Positions 1 through 6,214 of a DNA stretch of 6,216 nt are shown here, piece by piece. Both the position numbers and the translations under genes were made by a program. The DNA lies in NCBI GenBank assembly GCA_002402025.1, contig NVUU01000119.1, forward strand, positions 1-6,216. Reading direction: 5' to 3'. The stretch comes from Candidatus Aerophobota bacterium (lineage in GTDB: Bacteria; Chlamydiota; Chlamydiia; Chlamydiales; GCA-2402025). How positions within the stretch are numbered: the first letter of the stretch is position 1; each line of letters starts with the position of its first letter. The notes under the pieces are model-generated. The model was not told the origin of the DNA, made no database searches, and saw nothing but the letters and a program-made list of their open reading frames with translations.

Positions 1-975
1 TATGAAAATGCCTACACTATCTATTTGAACTCTATTGGTGGAGGTAGAGTCACAAGACGTAAACATTCTAAGGGTGTTGAAAAGGCTGCTAGCTTTCTGT
101 TTACAGCGCTTTTTCCAGATGAAGCATCAGCAGAAGCGTCCATTGCTGCGGAAAAACCTGTGTACAATGATAAGCTTGTAACGCTTCTTATTGGTATTGA
201 CTACAAGGGATCTGATTATGAGCTTGAAAACTGCATCCATGACATTGAGCATGTAATGGACCGTTTTCTAAAACCAAAACTCTCTGTGTCTGATCATGAG
301 ATGATAGTGATGTCTGATTTTAAAGAAGGGACGGATCTATATCCAACAAGACGCAACATCTTAAAACAGTTCGATAATTTTGTAGAAAGAGCAAATGTAT
401 CAAAACATGCATATATGCATTATTCCGGTCATGGAAGCTATGTCCGTGATACAGACGGGGATGAAAAAGATAAAAGAGATGAAGCCCTTTGTCCGATCGA
501 CTCTGCTTACGAAGGTTTTATAGCAGATGATGTCATTTACGAATATCTTGTGAAGGCCTTAGATTCTGATGTGAAGTTTACGGCTGTAACAGACTGTTGC
601 CACAGTGGAACAATCATGGACCTCCCCTATAAGTGGACAGTAGATGGTGGATATTCATTTGAGCACATGACGGATCCAAGCAAAGAGCTAAAAAACCTTC
701 CAAATGTTGTGATGATAAGTGGTTGCAAAGACAAACAAACCTCATCAGATGGAGGGGAGATAATAGGGTCAAGTAAAGGAGCAGGCGCGCTTACTGCAGC
801 TTATCTTGAGACTCTAAGAGAGTGTAACTATCAGATCACCTACCGTGAGCTGCTCACAAAAATAAGAGCAAGACTACACGATGATGGATTTGATCAAGTG
901 CCTCAGCTTTCTTCCACATACAAGCTCAATTTAGATGATTACTTCATCACAAACGGAGCTTCACTAAGACCGTAA
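1..975 (+). CDS. type I metacaspase / orthocaspase (peptidase C14 family), 5' partial
   Basis: A caspase-fold cysteine protease, expected by family to cleave after Arg or Lys. The frame is open to the left edge (codons from base 1 read YENAYTIYLNS), so the TTG at 25 is not a convincing start and the N-terminus is missing. Numbering from that TTG, the domain begins at about residue 50 with VTLLIGIDY. The catalytic His is His136 in HYSGHGS. The catalytic Cys is Cys192 in TDCCHSGT, with Asp190 at the position that sets basic P1 specificity in metacaspases. Between them an acidic loop (Asp142, Asp144, Asp146, Glu147, Asp149, Asp152, Glu153) resembles the region after the catalytic His in yeast Mca1, where calcium-binding residues lie. 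The p10-like part contains VVMISGCKDKQTSSD and GALTAAYLETL, and the protein ends shortly after VPQLSS. About 55 visible residues precede the domain and are not recognised. No active-site residue is missing. The cellular role is unknown; regulated proteolysis, stress response or action on a host are all only possibilities. Confidence 0.88.
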   Translation, partial: YENAYTIYLNSIGGGRVTRRKHSKGVEKAASFLFTALFPDEASAEASIAAEKPVYNDKLVTLLIGIDYKGSDYELENCIHDIEHVMDRFLKPKLSVSDHEMIVMSDFKEGTDLYPTRRNILKQFDNFVERANVSKHAYMHYSGHGSYVRDTDGDEKDKRDEALCPIDSAYEGFIADDVIYEYLVKALDSDVKFTAVTDCCHSGTIMDLPYKWTVDGGYSFEHMTDPSKELKNLPNVVMISGCKDKQTSSDGGEIIGSSKGAGALTAAYLETLRECNYQITYRELLTKIRARLHDDGFDQVPQLSSTYKLNLDDYFITNGASLRP

Positions 976-990
976 TTGATATTTAAGCTT

Positions 991-1029
991 AAAAGACCTT
1001 TCTCTTTCATAAGTGGAAGGTCTTTTTTT
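991..1029 (+). terminator. intrinsic terminator after the metacaspase gene, shared with convergent brnQ
   Basis: A perfect 10-bp inverted repeat (AAAAGACCTT at 991-1000, AAGGTCTTTT at 1017-1026) with a 16-nt loop runs into a T tract at 1023-1029, 15 nt after the metacaspase stop. On the minus strand the same stem follows directly after the brnQ stop codon (1028-1030) and ends in UUUU, so it may work in both directions, more weakly for brnQ. Confidence 0.85.
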
Positions 1030-2203
1030 ATAAAGCTTTCATTACAAAAATACCCTTGATGATAAGGGTGATCGCAAGAGTTACATATACAGGTGATTTA
1101 ATCATTTTGAAGTTGCATGTCTTATATAGGATGTTGCAAATGGTCATTACGACGATCGCAGGGTAACAAATCTCTACTGCAGGATGGATGAAGTTCATAA
1201 TGGTGCTGAACCCAAGGTTAGAGAAAAGAGCGGTTATTACAACTATGATAAAAATCCAGGTAGGATGATTGATTTTTTTCATATTAAAATCGTTTCTTAG
1301 AATCTCTGTAAACGTTACAGCAAGACTCATGATCGTTGTAAGGCAGGCAAGTCCTATCGCAAGGTTTGCAAGAATTCCAAAAATGGATCCAAGAGAAGAA
1401 TATGCGAGAGTTGTTAGTAGATTTTCAGAGGGAGTGTTTGCAAGTAGAGGAATGTGAAGAGATGCTGCATGCGAAAATCCAATATATACTAGACCAAGAA
1501 GGATCCCAGCAAAACTTCCTGCTATCATAAAAACTTTTATTTCGTAATTTTTACCAGCATGGTGCTCTGTTCTCAGTTTTGTTTTTAAAAGGGACCAGAT
1601 GGAAACTGAGAAGAATATGGACGCGATGAGGTCCATAGTATCATAACCAACAAGAAGGCCTTTCGTGAGTGCTTTAATGGGTGTCATCTCAACATGAGTC
1701 GCTTTTCCACCGAAAAGACTGATAACAATGATAAGAATAAGGCTGATCAAAAGTATAGGACTGAGAGTCATCCCCAGGATAGGGAGTAGTTTGTTTTTTT
1801 TGAAAACTAAAAGAAATATCACAGCTGCAGACAGAATGCTAAAAGCAAATAATGAAAGACCTGGAAAAAAACTACTTAGTGCTGCGTAAGAGACTATTAA
1901 ACACCTTGGCATTACAGCAAAAGGACCAAGAAGCAAGCTTGTTATAATCATCAAAATATAGCCGGGCGCGGTGCCAATGCGGCAAAAAAATTCCTTAAAA
2001 TTCCCTTGGAAGAGCATAGCTCCAAATAGACCAAGTAGTGGACCTCCTATTGCTGTTAGTAAAAGTCCAATCGTTGCATATAGGTTTTGATCCCCACAAA
2101 TTTTACCGAGAAGCAGTGGAAAAACAACGTTGCCTGCCCCAAAGAACATGGAAAAGATAGCAATACCTGTAATCCAGGTAGTTTTGTTTGAAATGGCGCT
2201 CAT
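1028..2203 (-). CDS. brnQ: branched-chain amino acid carrier, BrnQ/LIVCS family
   Basis: An inner-membrane secondary transporter that should import Leu, Ile and Val by cation symport. The 391-residue product is almost wholly hydrophobic, consistent with about a dozen membrane helices, and is slightly shorter than the roughly 440 residues of E. coli BrnQ. The family signature is at the N-terminus, FSMFFGAGNVVFPLLLG at about residues 17-33, followed by GPLLGLFGAMLF and GPFAVMPRCLIVSYAAL, which are typical of BrnQ proteins including chlamydial ones. The ATG at 2203 is preceded by an in-frame TAA a few codons upstream, so no longer start exists. No clear Shine-Dalgarno sequence precedes it. The gene converges with the metacaspase gene, sharing its terminator region, and diverges from oppA. 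Exact substrate preference is inferred from the family only. Confidence 0.9.
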   Translation of the reverse strand: MSAISNKTTWITGIAIFSMFFGAGNVVFPLLLGKICGDQNLYATIGLLLTAIGGPLLGLFGAMLFQGNFKEFFCRIGTAPGYILMIITSLLLGPFAVMPRCLIVSYAALSSFFPGLSLFAFSILSAAVIFLLVFKKNKLLPILGMTLSPILLISLILIIVISLFGGKATHVEMTPIKALTKGLLVGYDTMDLIASIFFSVSIWSLLKTKLRTEHHAGKNYEIKVFMIAGSFAGILLGLVYIGFSHAASLHIPLLANTPSENLLTTLAYSSLGSIFGILANLAIGLACLTTIMSLAVTFTEILRNDFNMKKINHPTWIFIIVVITALFSNLGFSTIMNFIHPAVEICYPAIVVMTICNILYKTCNFKMIKSPVYVTLAITLIIKGIFVMKAL

Positions 2204-2372
2204 ATAGTTTTAAGGGTATTAGATGAATAAAAATAAAAGAAGAGTCATACAACTTGAGTAAAATTCACTTTCTTATCCTAATAAAAACAAGTGTAGTATA
2301 TCCTAGAGTTGACTTTTATATGCAGGGTTTTTTCAAGCAGGGATTAACTATGGATCACTGGCTTTTTTCGAT
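2204..2372. promoter_or_regulatory. divergent intergenic region between brnQ and oppA
   Basis: This 169-bp AT-rich spacer must carry the outward promoters of both neighbours. A TTGACT hexamer lies at 2309-2314 (plus) and a TATACT hexamer at 2295-2300 (minus), but neither has a convincing partner at 16-18 bp, so no promoter is assigned. GCAGGG occurs twice on the plus strand, at 2322-2327 and 2337-2342. The right part contains a short leader ORF listed separately. Confidence 0.4.
2339..2343 (+). promoter_or_regulatory. Shine-Dalgarno sequence (AGGGA) serving the leader ORF rather than the oppA ATG directly
   Basis: AGGGA is followed after 6 nt by the ATG at 2350, ideal spacing for that start. 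It lies 29 nt from the oppA ATG at 2373, too far to act on it directly. The bases just before 2373 (CTTTTTTCGAT) contain no Shine-Dalgarno match. Confidence 0.5.
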
Positions 2373-2376
2373 ATGA
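2350..2376 (+). CDS. putative 8-residue leader peptide overlapping the oppA start
   Basis: The reading frame ATG GAT CAC TGG CTT TTT TCG ATA TGA encodes MDHWLFSI. Its stop codon overlaps the oppA start codon in the arrangement ATGA (2373-2376), the classic layout for translational coupling or reinitiation. It has a well-placed AGGGA, whereas oppA itself has none. In the oppA frame no alternative ATG, GTG or TTG occurs between the upstream stop at 2310-2312 and 2373, so a longer oppA start does not explain the signal. Function is inferred only from position; the peptide is too short to recognise and the arrangement could be chance. Confidence 0.35.
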   Translation: MDHWLFSI

Positions 2377-3974
2377 AAAAATTATTTTCAATTTTTATCT
2401 CCATTACTCTCTTTATTGCAGCAGTAGCTCTCATAGCAAAGAAGCCGAGAGAACTCGTGCGCACTGAAGCATTCAAAACCTTAAAACTTTGCCTGATGAC
2501 AGAGCCTCTCTCTCTTGATACAAGAAAAAATACAGATAACATAACAAGTCAGTTTGCTCTGTTTATTTACGAAGGTCTTACAAGAAATACCCCAGAGGGC
2601 TTGAAATTTGCCCTTGCAAAAGATGTAGAGATTTCTCCAGATAAAACAGTATATCTTTTCACCCTTAGAGAAGCTTATTTCTCAGATGGGAAGTTGATAA
2701 GTGCTCAAGACTTTGAGACAAGCTGGAAAAAAATCTTAGATCCAAATTTTGCAGCTTACAATCCCGATTATCTATTTTGTATAAAAAATGCCAAAAGGGC
2801 TTATAAAGGAGAGTGCTCTTTATCTGAGGTAGGCATTCAGGCCATAGACAATACCACGCTTAGAGTAGAGCTGGAATGTCCAGAGGAGTACTTTTTGGAG
2901 CTTGTTTCTACAAAATGTTTTTATCCCATGCCAAAGGCATTAAATGAGGAAGTTTCTTCAAAGAATAAACAAAGAAAACTTTTTGTATCAAGCGGACCTT
3001 TTGTTATAAAAAAATGGCTTCGTCAAAATAAGATCTTACTTAAAAAAAATCCCCATTACTGGGATCACGAAGCTGTAAGGATCCAGAAGGTAGAACTTCA
3101 GATCATAGAAGACGAGATGACTCAACTTTCGCTCTTTGAAAAAAAGCATCTTGATTGGGCAGGATCTCCACTCTCGATGCTTCCTGTAGATAGCATTAAA
3201 AGGCTTAAACAAAAAATGCAGGTATGCTCTTTTCCAACAGCTTCCCTTTACTTCTATAGTTTCAATACACAGAAATATCCCTTGAACAATGCAAATCTAA
3301 GAAAAGCTTTAACCCTTGCGATCAACAGAAAAGAATTGATTGAGCATGTGACCCAAGGGTTTGAAACTCCAGCGCTTGCATTACTGCCATCTAAAATGCA
3401 TGGATTGCATAAGAATTACTTCGCAGATGGGGATGTCGCAAGAGCAAACGAGTATTTAGAAAAAGCTCTTGAGGAACTGAATCTCACAAGAGAGTCATTT
3501 CCTCCTCTTGTTCTTTCTTATCCAAATATTCAAACAAGACACATTCTTGCACAAGCAATACAACAGCAATGGCTGAAAGGACTTGGAATTAAAGTACAAC
3601 TAGATAGTAAAGAGTGGCAAGTGTTTTTAAGCGATATGAACGGCAGGAACTATCAGATAGGTGCTCTTGGTAGAGGAACTCATCATTTAGACCCTTACTA
3701 TTATTTGTCTCTTTTTAAAGAAAGCAAGCAGAGGTCAAACAGGACAGGGTGGGAAGATTCAAGATATATCAATCTTCTTAAAACAGCCTCTCGAGGTCTT
3801 GATATGTCTCAGAGAGAGCTGATGCTACATGAAGCTGAAGGTCTTTTTATGTCTGATATGCCTCTTGCTCCGATTATGTATCCAACCAATTTCTACATAA
3901 AGAACCCCAAGCTAAAAGGGGTGTATCTTTCAGATGTAGGCTCTATAGATTTTAAATGGGCCTACTTCGAGTAA
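2373..3974 (+). CDS. oppA: OppA-like oligopeptide ABC transporter substrate-binding protein (SBP_bac_5 family)
   Basis: A periplasmic or membrane-tethered binding protein that should deliver peptides to an Opp/Dpp-type ABC importer. The 533-residue product starts with a signal-like segment: MKK followed by a hydrophobic stretch to about residue 22 (VALIA). There is no lipobox cysteine, so it is either cleaved by signal peptidase I or kept as an N-terminal anchor. The mature part has the family order: LMTEPLSLDTR, FALFIYEGLTR, the ISPDKTVYLFTLRE and AYFSDGKLISAQDFETSWKK region typical of OppA, SSGPFVIKKW, NPHYWD, and later LRKALTLAINRKELI. The ATG at 2373 gives the signal peptide directly and no upstream alternative exists. 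No permease or ATPase gene is adjacent, so it is probably an orphan or one of several binding proteins. Its end overlaps the end of the convergent downstream gene by 13 bp. The bound ligand cannot be read from sequence. Confidence 0.88.
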   Translation: MKKLFSIFISITLFIAAVALIAKKPRELVRTEAFKTLKLCLMTEPLSLDTRKNTDNITSQFALFIYEGLTRNTPEGLKFALAKDVEISPDKTVYLFTLREAYFSDGKLISAQDFETSWKKILDPNFAAYNPDYLFCIKNAKRAYKGECSLSEVGIQAIDNTTLRVELECPEEYFLELVSTKCFYPMPKALNEEVSSKNKQRKLFVSSGPFVIKKWLRQNKILLKKNPHYWDHEAVRIQKVELQIIEDEMTQLSLFEKKHLDWAGSPLSMLPVDSIKRLKQKMQVCSFPTASLYFYSFNTQKYPLNNANLRKALTLAINRKELIEHVTQGFETPALALLPSKMHGLHKNYFADGDVARANEYLEKALEELNLTRESFPPLVLSYPNIQTRHILAQAIQQQWLKGLGIKVQLDSKEWQVFLSDMNGRNYQIGALGRGTHHLDPYYYLSLFKESKQRSNRTGWEDSRYINLLKTASRGLDMSQRELMLHEAEGLFMSDMPLAPIMYPTNFYIKNPKLKGVYLSDVGSIDFKWAYFE

Positions 3975-4672
3975 TTAGGACATTCGTCACCATTGTCAGA
4001 GCTTGAGCTGCCGGGGTTTAAGAAGAAACCAAAAGCATCAAAAGGAGCTGTAAAAAGCCTGGTAATGCTTGTAAGAGAGAAAATAGATCCCATCATTTTT
4101 GAGACAATGATTTTAGAAAATTCACTAGTGGGTATTCCTTCGTCTACATCGATGTCATTAAACTCCATCCTTGGTACAGGAGAAAGTGTTTGAGGATCTT
4201 TGCCAAATTGTTTGATTTCGATAGTGACGTTTGTCAAAATTAGTTTCTTAATCAGACCTTTTCTTTTGATAGAGTACCAGCGTGGTTTTTCACTATGCAT
4301 GTGTTTTACAATATAATCCCAGTTACAAGGGATCTTATTGTTTTTTGAAAGCTCAATACTTACATACACTTTGTCAAAGACGATTTCATCGATGATGATA
4401 GGGTTCCCGAAGTAATGTGAAAAAGGTGCTTTGATATCGATTTCTTTTACTGTAAGAGCTTTTTTTAGTGCTGAGCCACTAGGGTTTTTAATCGTTAATC
4501 CCCGGACAAGAGCTTCTTCTTTTCGCAAAGTGATATGCTCTATACTGGCTTTAACGTTGAGCTTTTCTGTAAGAATCCTTGAAGCCATGTCAGAAAATAG
4601 ATAATACAATACGAAGCAACTTCCGATGATAAGAATAACAAGAATAATTAATAGCCCGATAAGTCTGCGCAT
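3962..4672 (-). CDS. small AsmA-like membrane-anchored periplasmic protein
   Basis: The 236-residue product has one N-terminal membrane helix (about residues 4-27, LIGLLIILVILIIGSCFVLY) after a basic MRR, then a soluble part facing the periplasm. The soluble part has the look of AsmA/TamB-type proteins: alternating beta strands such as ASIEHITLRKEEALVRGLTIKN, LTVKEIDIKAPF and IIIDEIVFDKVYVSIEL, in which each element is defined by its effect on the next. Relatives act in outer-membrane biogenesis or phospholipid transport, but this is far shorter than typical AsmA, and the resemblance is to the fold pattern, not to a named protein. The C-terminus is Ser/Asp/Gly-rich (NPGSSSSDNGDE). The ATG at 4672 has an AAAAGAGA Shine-Dalgarno-like sequence 8 nt upstream. 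It lies downstream of groEL on the same strand, but a terminator separates them. Confidence 0.62.
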   Translation of the reverse strand: MRRLIGLLIILVILIIGSCFVLYYLFSDMASRILTEKLNVKASIEHITLRKEEALVRGLTIKNPSGSALKKALTVKEIDIKAPFSHYFGNPIIIDEIVFDKVYVSIELSKNNKIPCNWDYIVKHMHSEKPRWYSIKRKGLIKKLILTNVTIEIKQFGKDPQTLSPVPRMEFNDIDVDEGIPTSEFSKIIVSKMMGSIFSLTSITRLFTAPFDAFGFFLNPGSSSSDNGDECPNYSK

Positions 4673-4680
4673 ATGAATGC

Positions 4681-4688
4681 TCTCTTTT
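4681..4688 (-). promoter_or_regulatory. Shine-Dalgarno-like sequence for the AsmA-like gene
   Basis: On the minus strand AAAAGAGA ends 8 nt before the ATG at 4672. It supports that start over internal candidates. Confidence 0.45.
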
Positions 4689-4737
4689 ACTTATATATGG
4701 CGGATGAATTTTGATTTTGCAAGTAAGTTTTACAAGC

Positions 4738-4774
4738 AAAAAAAAGACGCGATCTTTGATAAGACCGCGTCTTT
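4738..4774 (-). terminator. intrinsic terminator of groEL
   Basis: Read on the minus strand, a 9-bp stem (AAAGACGCG at 4774-4766 pairing with CGCGTCTTT at 4751-4743) is extended past one mismatch by 4 more pairs and closed by a 4-nt loop (4757-4760). It is followed by eight Ts (4745-4738). It starts about 24 nt after the groEL stop, so groEL is the last gene of its transcript and the AsmA-like gene probably has its own promoter. Confidence 0.88.
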
Positions 4775-4797
4775 AAATCATAACTTAAAAAGTTTGA

Positions 4798-5772
4798 TTA
4801 GTATTGAGCGCCGACAGGAGCTGCGCTTAGCGCAGTATTGTCTTTCTGCTCATCTGTTATAGTTGCTTCTGTTGTTAAAAGAAGTCCTGCAATAGATGCT
4901 GCAAGCTCAACAGTAAGTCTCACAACTTTCTTCGGATCGATGATTCCCATTTCAAACATATCGCCATAAGTGTTTGTTAGAGCATTCCATCCTTCGGATC
5001 CTTTCATAGAAAGAACTTTTTGTAATACGATAGAACCCTCTTCACCAGAGTTTTCTGCGATTTGTCTGAGAGGAGATGTGATTGCTTTAGTGAGGATCTC
5101 AATACCAAGTTTTTCATCTCCAGAAGTAGACTTAGAAAGTTTTTGTAATGTTTCAATGGATCTGATCAGTGAAACACCACCGCCTGGAAGAATTCCTTCT
5201 TCAACAGCAGCTTTAGTTGCATGAACAGCATCATCAATACGGTCTTTTTTCTCTTTCATTTCAACTTCTGTAGCAGCACCTGGGCGAATCACCCCAACAC
5301 CACCAGAAAGCTTTGCAAGACGCTCTTGCAATTTTTCTTTGTCGTAGTCTGAATCGCTCTCAGATATTTGTCTTTTAAGAAGTTCTTTACGTTTTGTAAT
5401 TTCTTCTTTCTTGCCACCACCTTCTATAAGAGTTGTGTCTTCTTTCTTGATAACAGCTTTTTTTACGCTTCCAAGCATTTCCACTGTAACATTTTCAAGT
5501 TTTAGACCAAGCTCTTCCGATATGAACTCTGCACCAGTTAGAATTGCAAGATCTTGAAGCATTGCTTTTCTTCTGTCACCAAAGCCAGGAGCTTTAACAG
5601 CAGCAACTTTTAGACCAGCTCTTAGCCTATTTACAACAAGAGTTGCAAGAGCTTCACCCTCGACATCTTCAGCGATGATAAGCAGTGGTCTTCCTGTTTC
5701 TGCAACAGTTTGTAGAACAGGTAGAAACTCTTTCATTGCAGCAATCTTTTTCGGAATTATTATCATGGTCAT
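4798..5772 (-). CDS. groL: GroEL (60 kDa chaperonin), C-terminal part only; 5' end replaced by unrelated sequence
   Basis: GroEL folds cytosolic proteins in a double heptameric ring with GroES. Homology runs from [14 protein letters not shown] (residue 8 of the readable frame, about E. coli residue 226) to the stop. It covers most of the apical domain, then the second intermediate and equatorial segments. Visible hallmarks: [20 protein letters not shown] (residues 29-48), [13 protein letters not shown] (60-72), [18 protein letters not shown], and [21 protein letters not shown], in which Asp181 matches the catalytic Asp398 of E. coli and the GGG at 197-199 contacts nucleotide. GIIDPKKV (276-283) keeps the conserved Asp. 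The C-terminus is a short ...APVGAQY without a GGM repeat, as in chlamydial GroEL. The first half, including the GDGTTT ATP motif, is absent. The ATG at 5772 and the residues TMIIIP belong to the foreign piece, so this is not a native start and the product could not be a working chaperonin. Confidence 0.9.
   Translation of the reverse strand: MTMIIIPKKIAAMKEFLPVLQTVAETGRPLLIIAEDVEGEALATLVVNRLRAGLKVAAVKAPGFGDRRKAMLQDLAILTGAEFISEELGLKLENVTVEMLGSVKKAVIKKEDTTLIEGGGKKEEITKRKELLKRQISESDSDYDKEKLQERLAKLSGGVGVIRPGAATEVEMKEKKDRIDDAVHATKAAVEEGILPGGGVSLIRSIETLQKLSKSTSGDEKLGIEILTKAITSPLRQIAENSGEEGSIVLQKVLSMKGSEGWNALTNTYGDMFEMGIIDPKKVVRLTVELAASIAGLLLTTEATITDEQKDNTALSAAPVGAQY
5745..5752. other. junction between groEL and an unrelated GC-richer fragment
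   Basis: GroEL codons are normal up to AAA AAG ATT (5751-5743, minus strand). Immediately upstream the expected acidic or hydrophobic GroEL residues (DKK preceded by a beta strand) are lost and the read changes to CCG ATT ATA ATA, in visibly more GC-rich DNA. The adjoining fragment uses another minus-strand frame. The GAAAAAG-like bases at the joint could serve as microhomology. No target-site duplication, inverted repeat or transposase marks it. Confidence 0.75.
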
Positions 5773-6010
5773 GCCCCTTGTCGTCTTCTGGGGTCGTCTT
5801 GTCCATGTCCATATTCATGTCCATGCCGTCATGGTCTGGCTGATTGATTGGCTCATGTGTTTCCTGAATATCGCCGCACCGGAGCATCTGATCCCCGAAG
5901 TACGGGTTGTTGATTTCGGTGCCGCGTTGAATCCATTTGGCACCCTCGAAGTCGAATGCCATCGGGCAGAACGCGGTATAGAGCGTTTCGCCGCTCGGAT
6001 TGCCAAACTG
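5752..6010 (-). pseudogene. C-terminal fragment of a CusB-type heavy-metal RND efflux adaptor (DUF3347-like tail)
   Basis: In the minus-strand frame with codons starting at 5962 and every third base, the translation reads FGNPSGETLYTAFCPMAF then DFEGAKWIQRG and NPYFGDQMLRCGD. CPMAF...W....EI.NPYFGD.ML.CG is a pattern I know from the C-terminal domain of periplasmic adaptor proteins of Cus-type copper/silver efflux systems, in which the Cys, Met and His residues suit metal binding. It is followed by a tail rich in His, Met and Asp ([11 protein letters not shown], then GHDHD). The native stop is not present: at the groEL junction the frame runs on through antisense groEL ([12 protein letters not shown]...) to a stop at 5669. 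Upstream the recognisable part ends at about 6010. Base composition is richer in G+C than the rest of the window, suggesting a different source genome. The family call is from memory of the motif; the fragment is clearly not a full gene. Confidence 0.68.
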
Positions 6011-6129
6011 ATCTTGAAGATCAAGAATGTGATTTGGATCTTGAACTTGAAAAATTAGACCAGTAGCTTGAGGAGTATGAAGAATACGACGATGTAGTTG
6101 AAGGAGATGTATTTGATCAAGCTACTTAA
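6010..6129 (+). other. AT-rich acidic reading frame interrupted by a stop; coding status unclear
   Basis: The plus-strand frame from 6010 reads DLEDQECDLDLELEKLDQ, then a TAG at 6064-6066, then LEEYEEYDDVVEGDVFDQAT and a TAA at 6127-6129. The strongly acidic Glu/Asp/Leu pattern continues on both sides of the TAG, as if it were one coding C-terminus with a single-base change (for example CAG to TAG). GATCTTGAA is repeated at 6010-6018 and 6037-6045. The minus strand across 6056-6216 also has an open but hydrophobic frame, which is probably the antisense shadow. I do not recognise a family. Confidence 0.25.
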
Positions 6130-6214
6130 ATTGAAGTGTATTATGAGTAAATATAATAAAGGCCTTTGACGGATCAACTGGTGTAGATAAAGTGTCTGTA
6201 ATTGTTTGGGCTGT
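6122..6214 (-). CDS. possible C-terminal fragment of an unrecognised protein, cut by the right edge
   Basis: A minus-strand frame entering from the right edge encodes 30 residues, TITDTLSTPVDPSKAFIIF in its core, ending at TAG (6124-6122). The VDPSKAFIIF pattern resembles a motif I loosely associate with repeat-bearing phage or surface proteins, but this is weak. On the plus strand the competing reading is MSKYNK from 6143, which needs a one-base shift at about 6160 to continue as AFDGSTGVDKVSVIVW. Only one of the two can be real, and neither is secure. Confidence 0.2.
   Translation of the reverse strand, partial: TAQTITDTLSTPVDPSKAFIIFTHNTLQFK

Noticed and set aside
25..27. TTG as start codon of the metacaspase gene
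   Set aside because: The frame is open to base 1 and no ribosome-binding site precedes the TTG; the gene simply enters from the left.
2258..2320. Sigma70-type promoters in the brnQ-oppA spacer (TTGACT, TTGAGT, TATACT hexamers)
   Set aside because: Individual hexamers match, but none has a good partner at 16-18 bp on the right strand; in AT-rich DNA single matches are expected by chance.
3993..4193. Plus-strand 66-residue ORF after oppA
   Set aside because: It is antisense to the AsmA-like gene, whose start, ribosome site, membrane helix and beta-rich pattern make it the better reading.
4692..4722. TTGCAA and TATATA (minus strand) as a promoter for the AsmA-like gene
   Set aside because: The spacer is 19 bp and the resulting transcription start would fall inside the ribosome-binding site, leaving too short a leader.
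5815..6024. 69-residue minus-strand ORF overlapping the efflux-adaptor fragment in another frame
   Set aside because: It is a basic, Ser/Arg-rich shadow of the CPMAF/NPYFGD frame, with no motif of its own.
5675..6058. 127-residue plus-strand ORF antisense to the groEL junction
   Set aside because: It lies opposite groEL and the efflux-adaptor fragment, whose minus-strand translations carry recognisable family motifs; its own sequence matches nothing I know.
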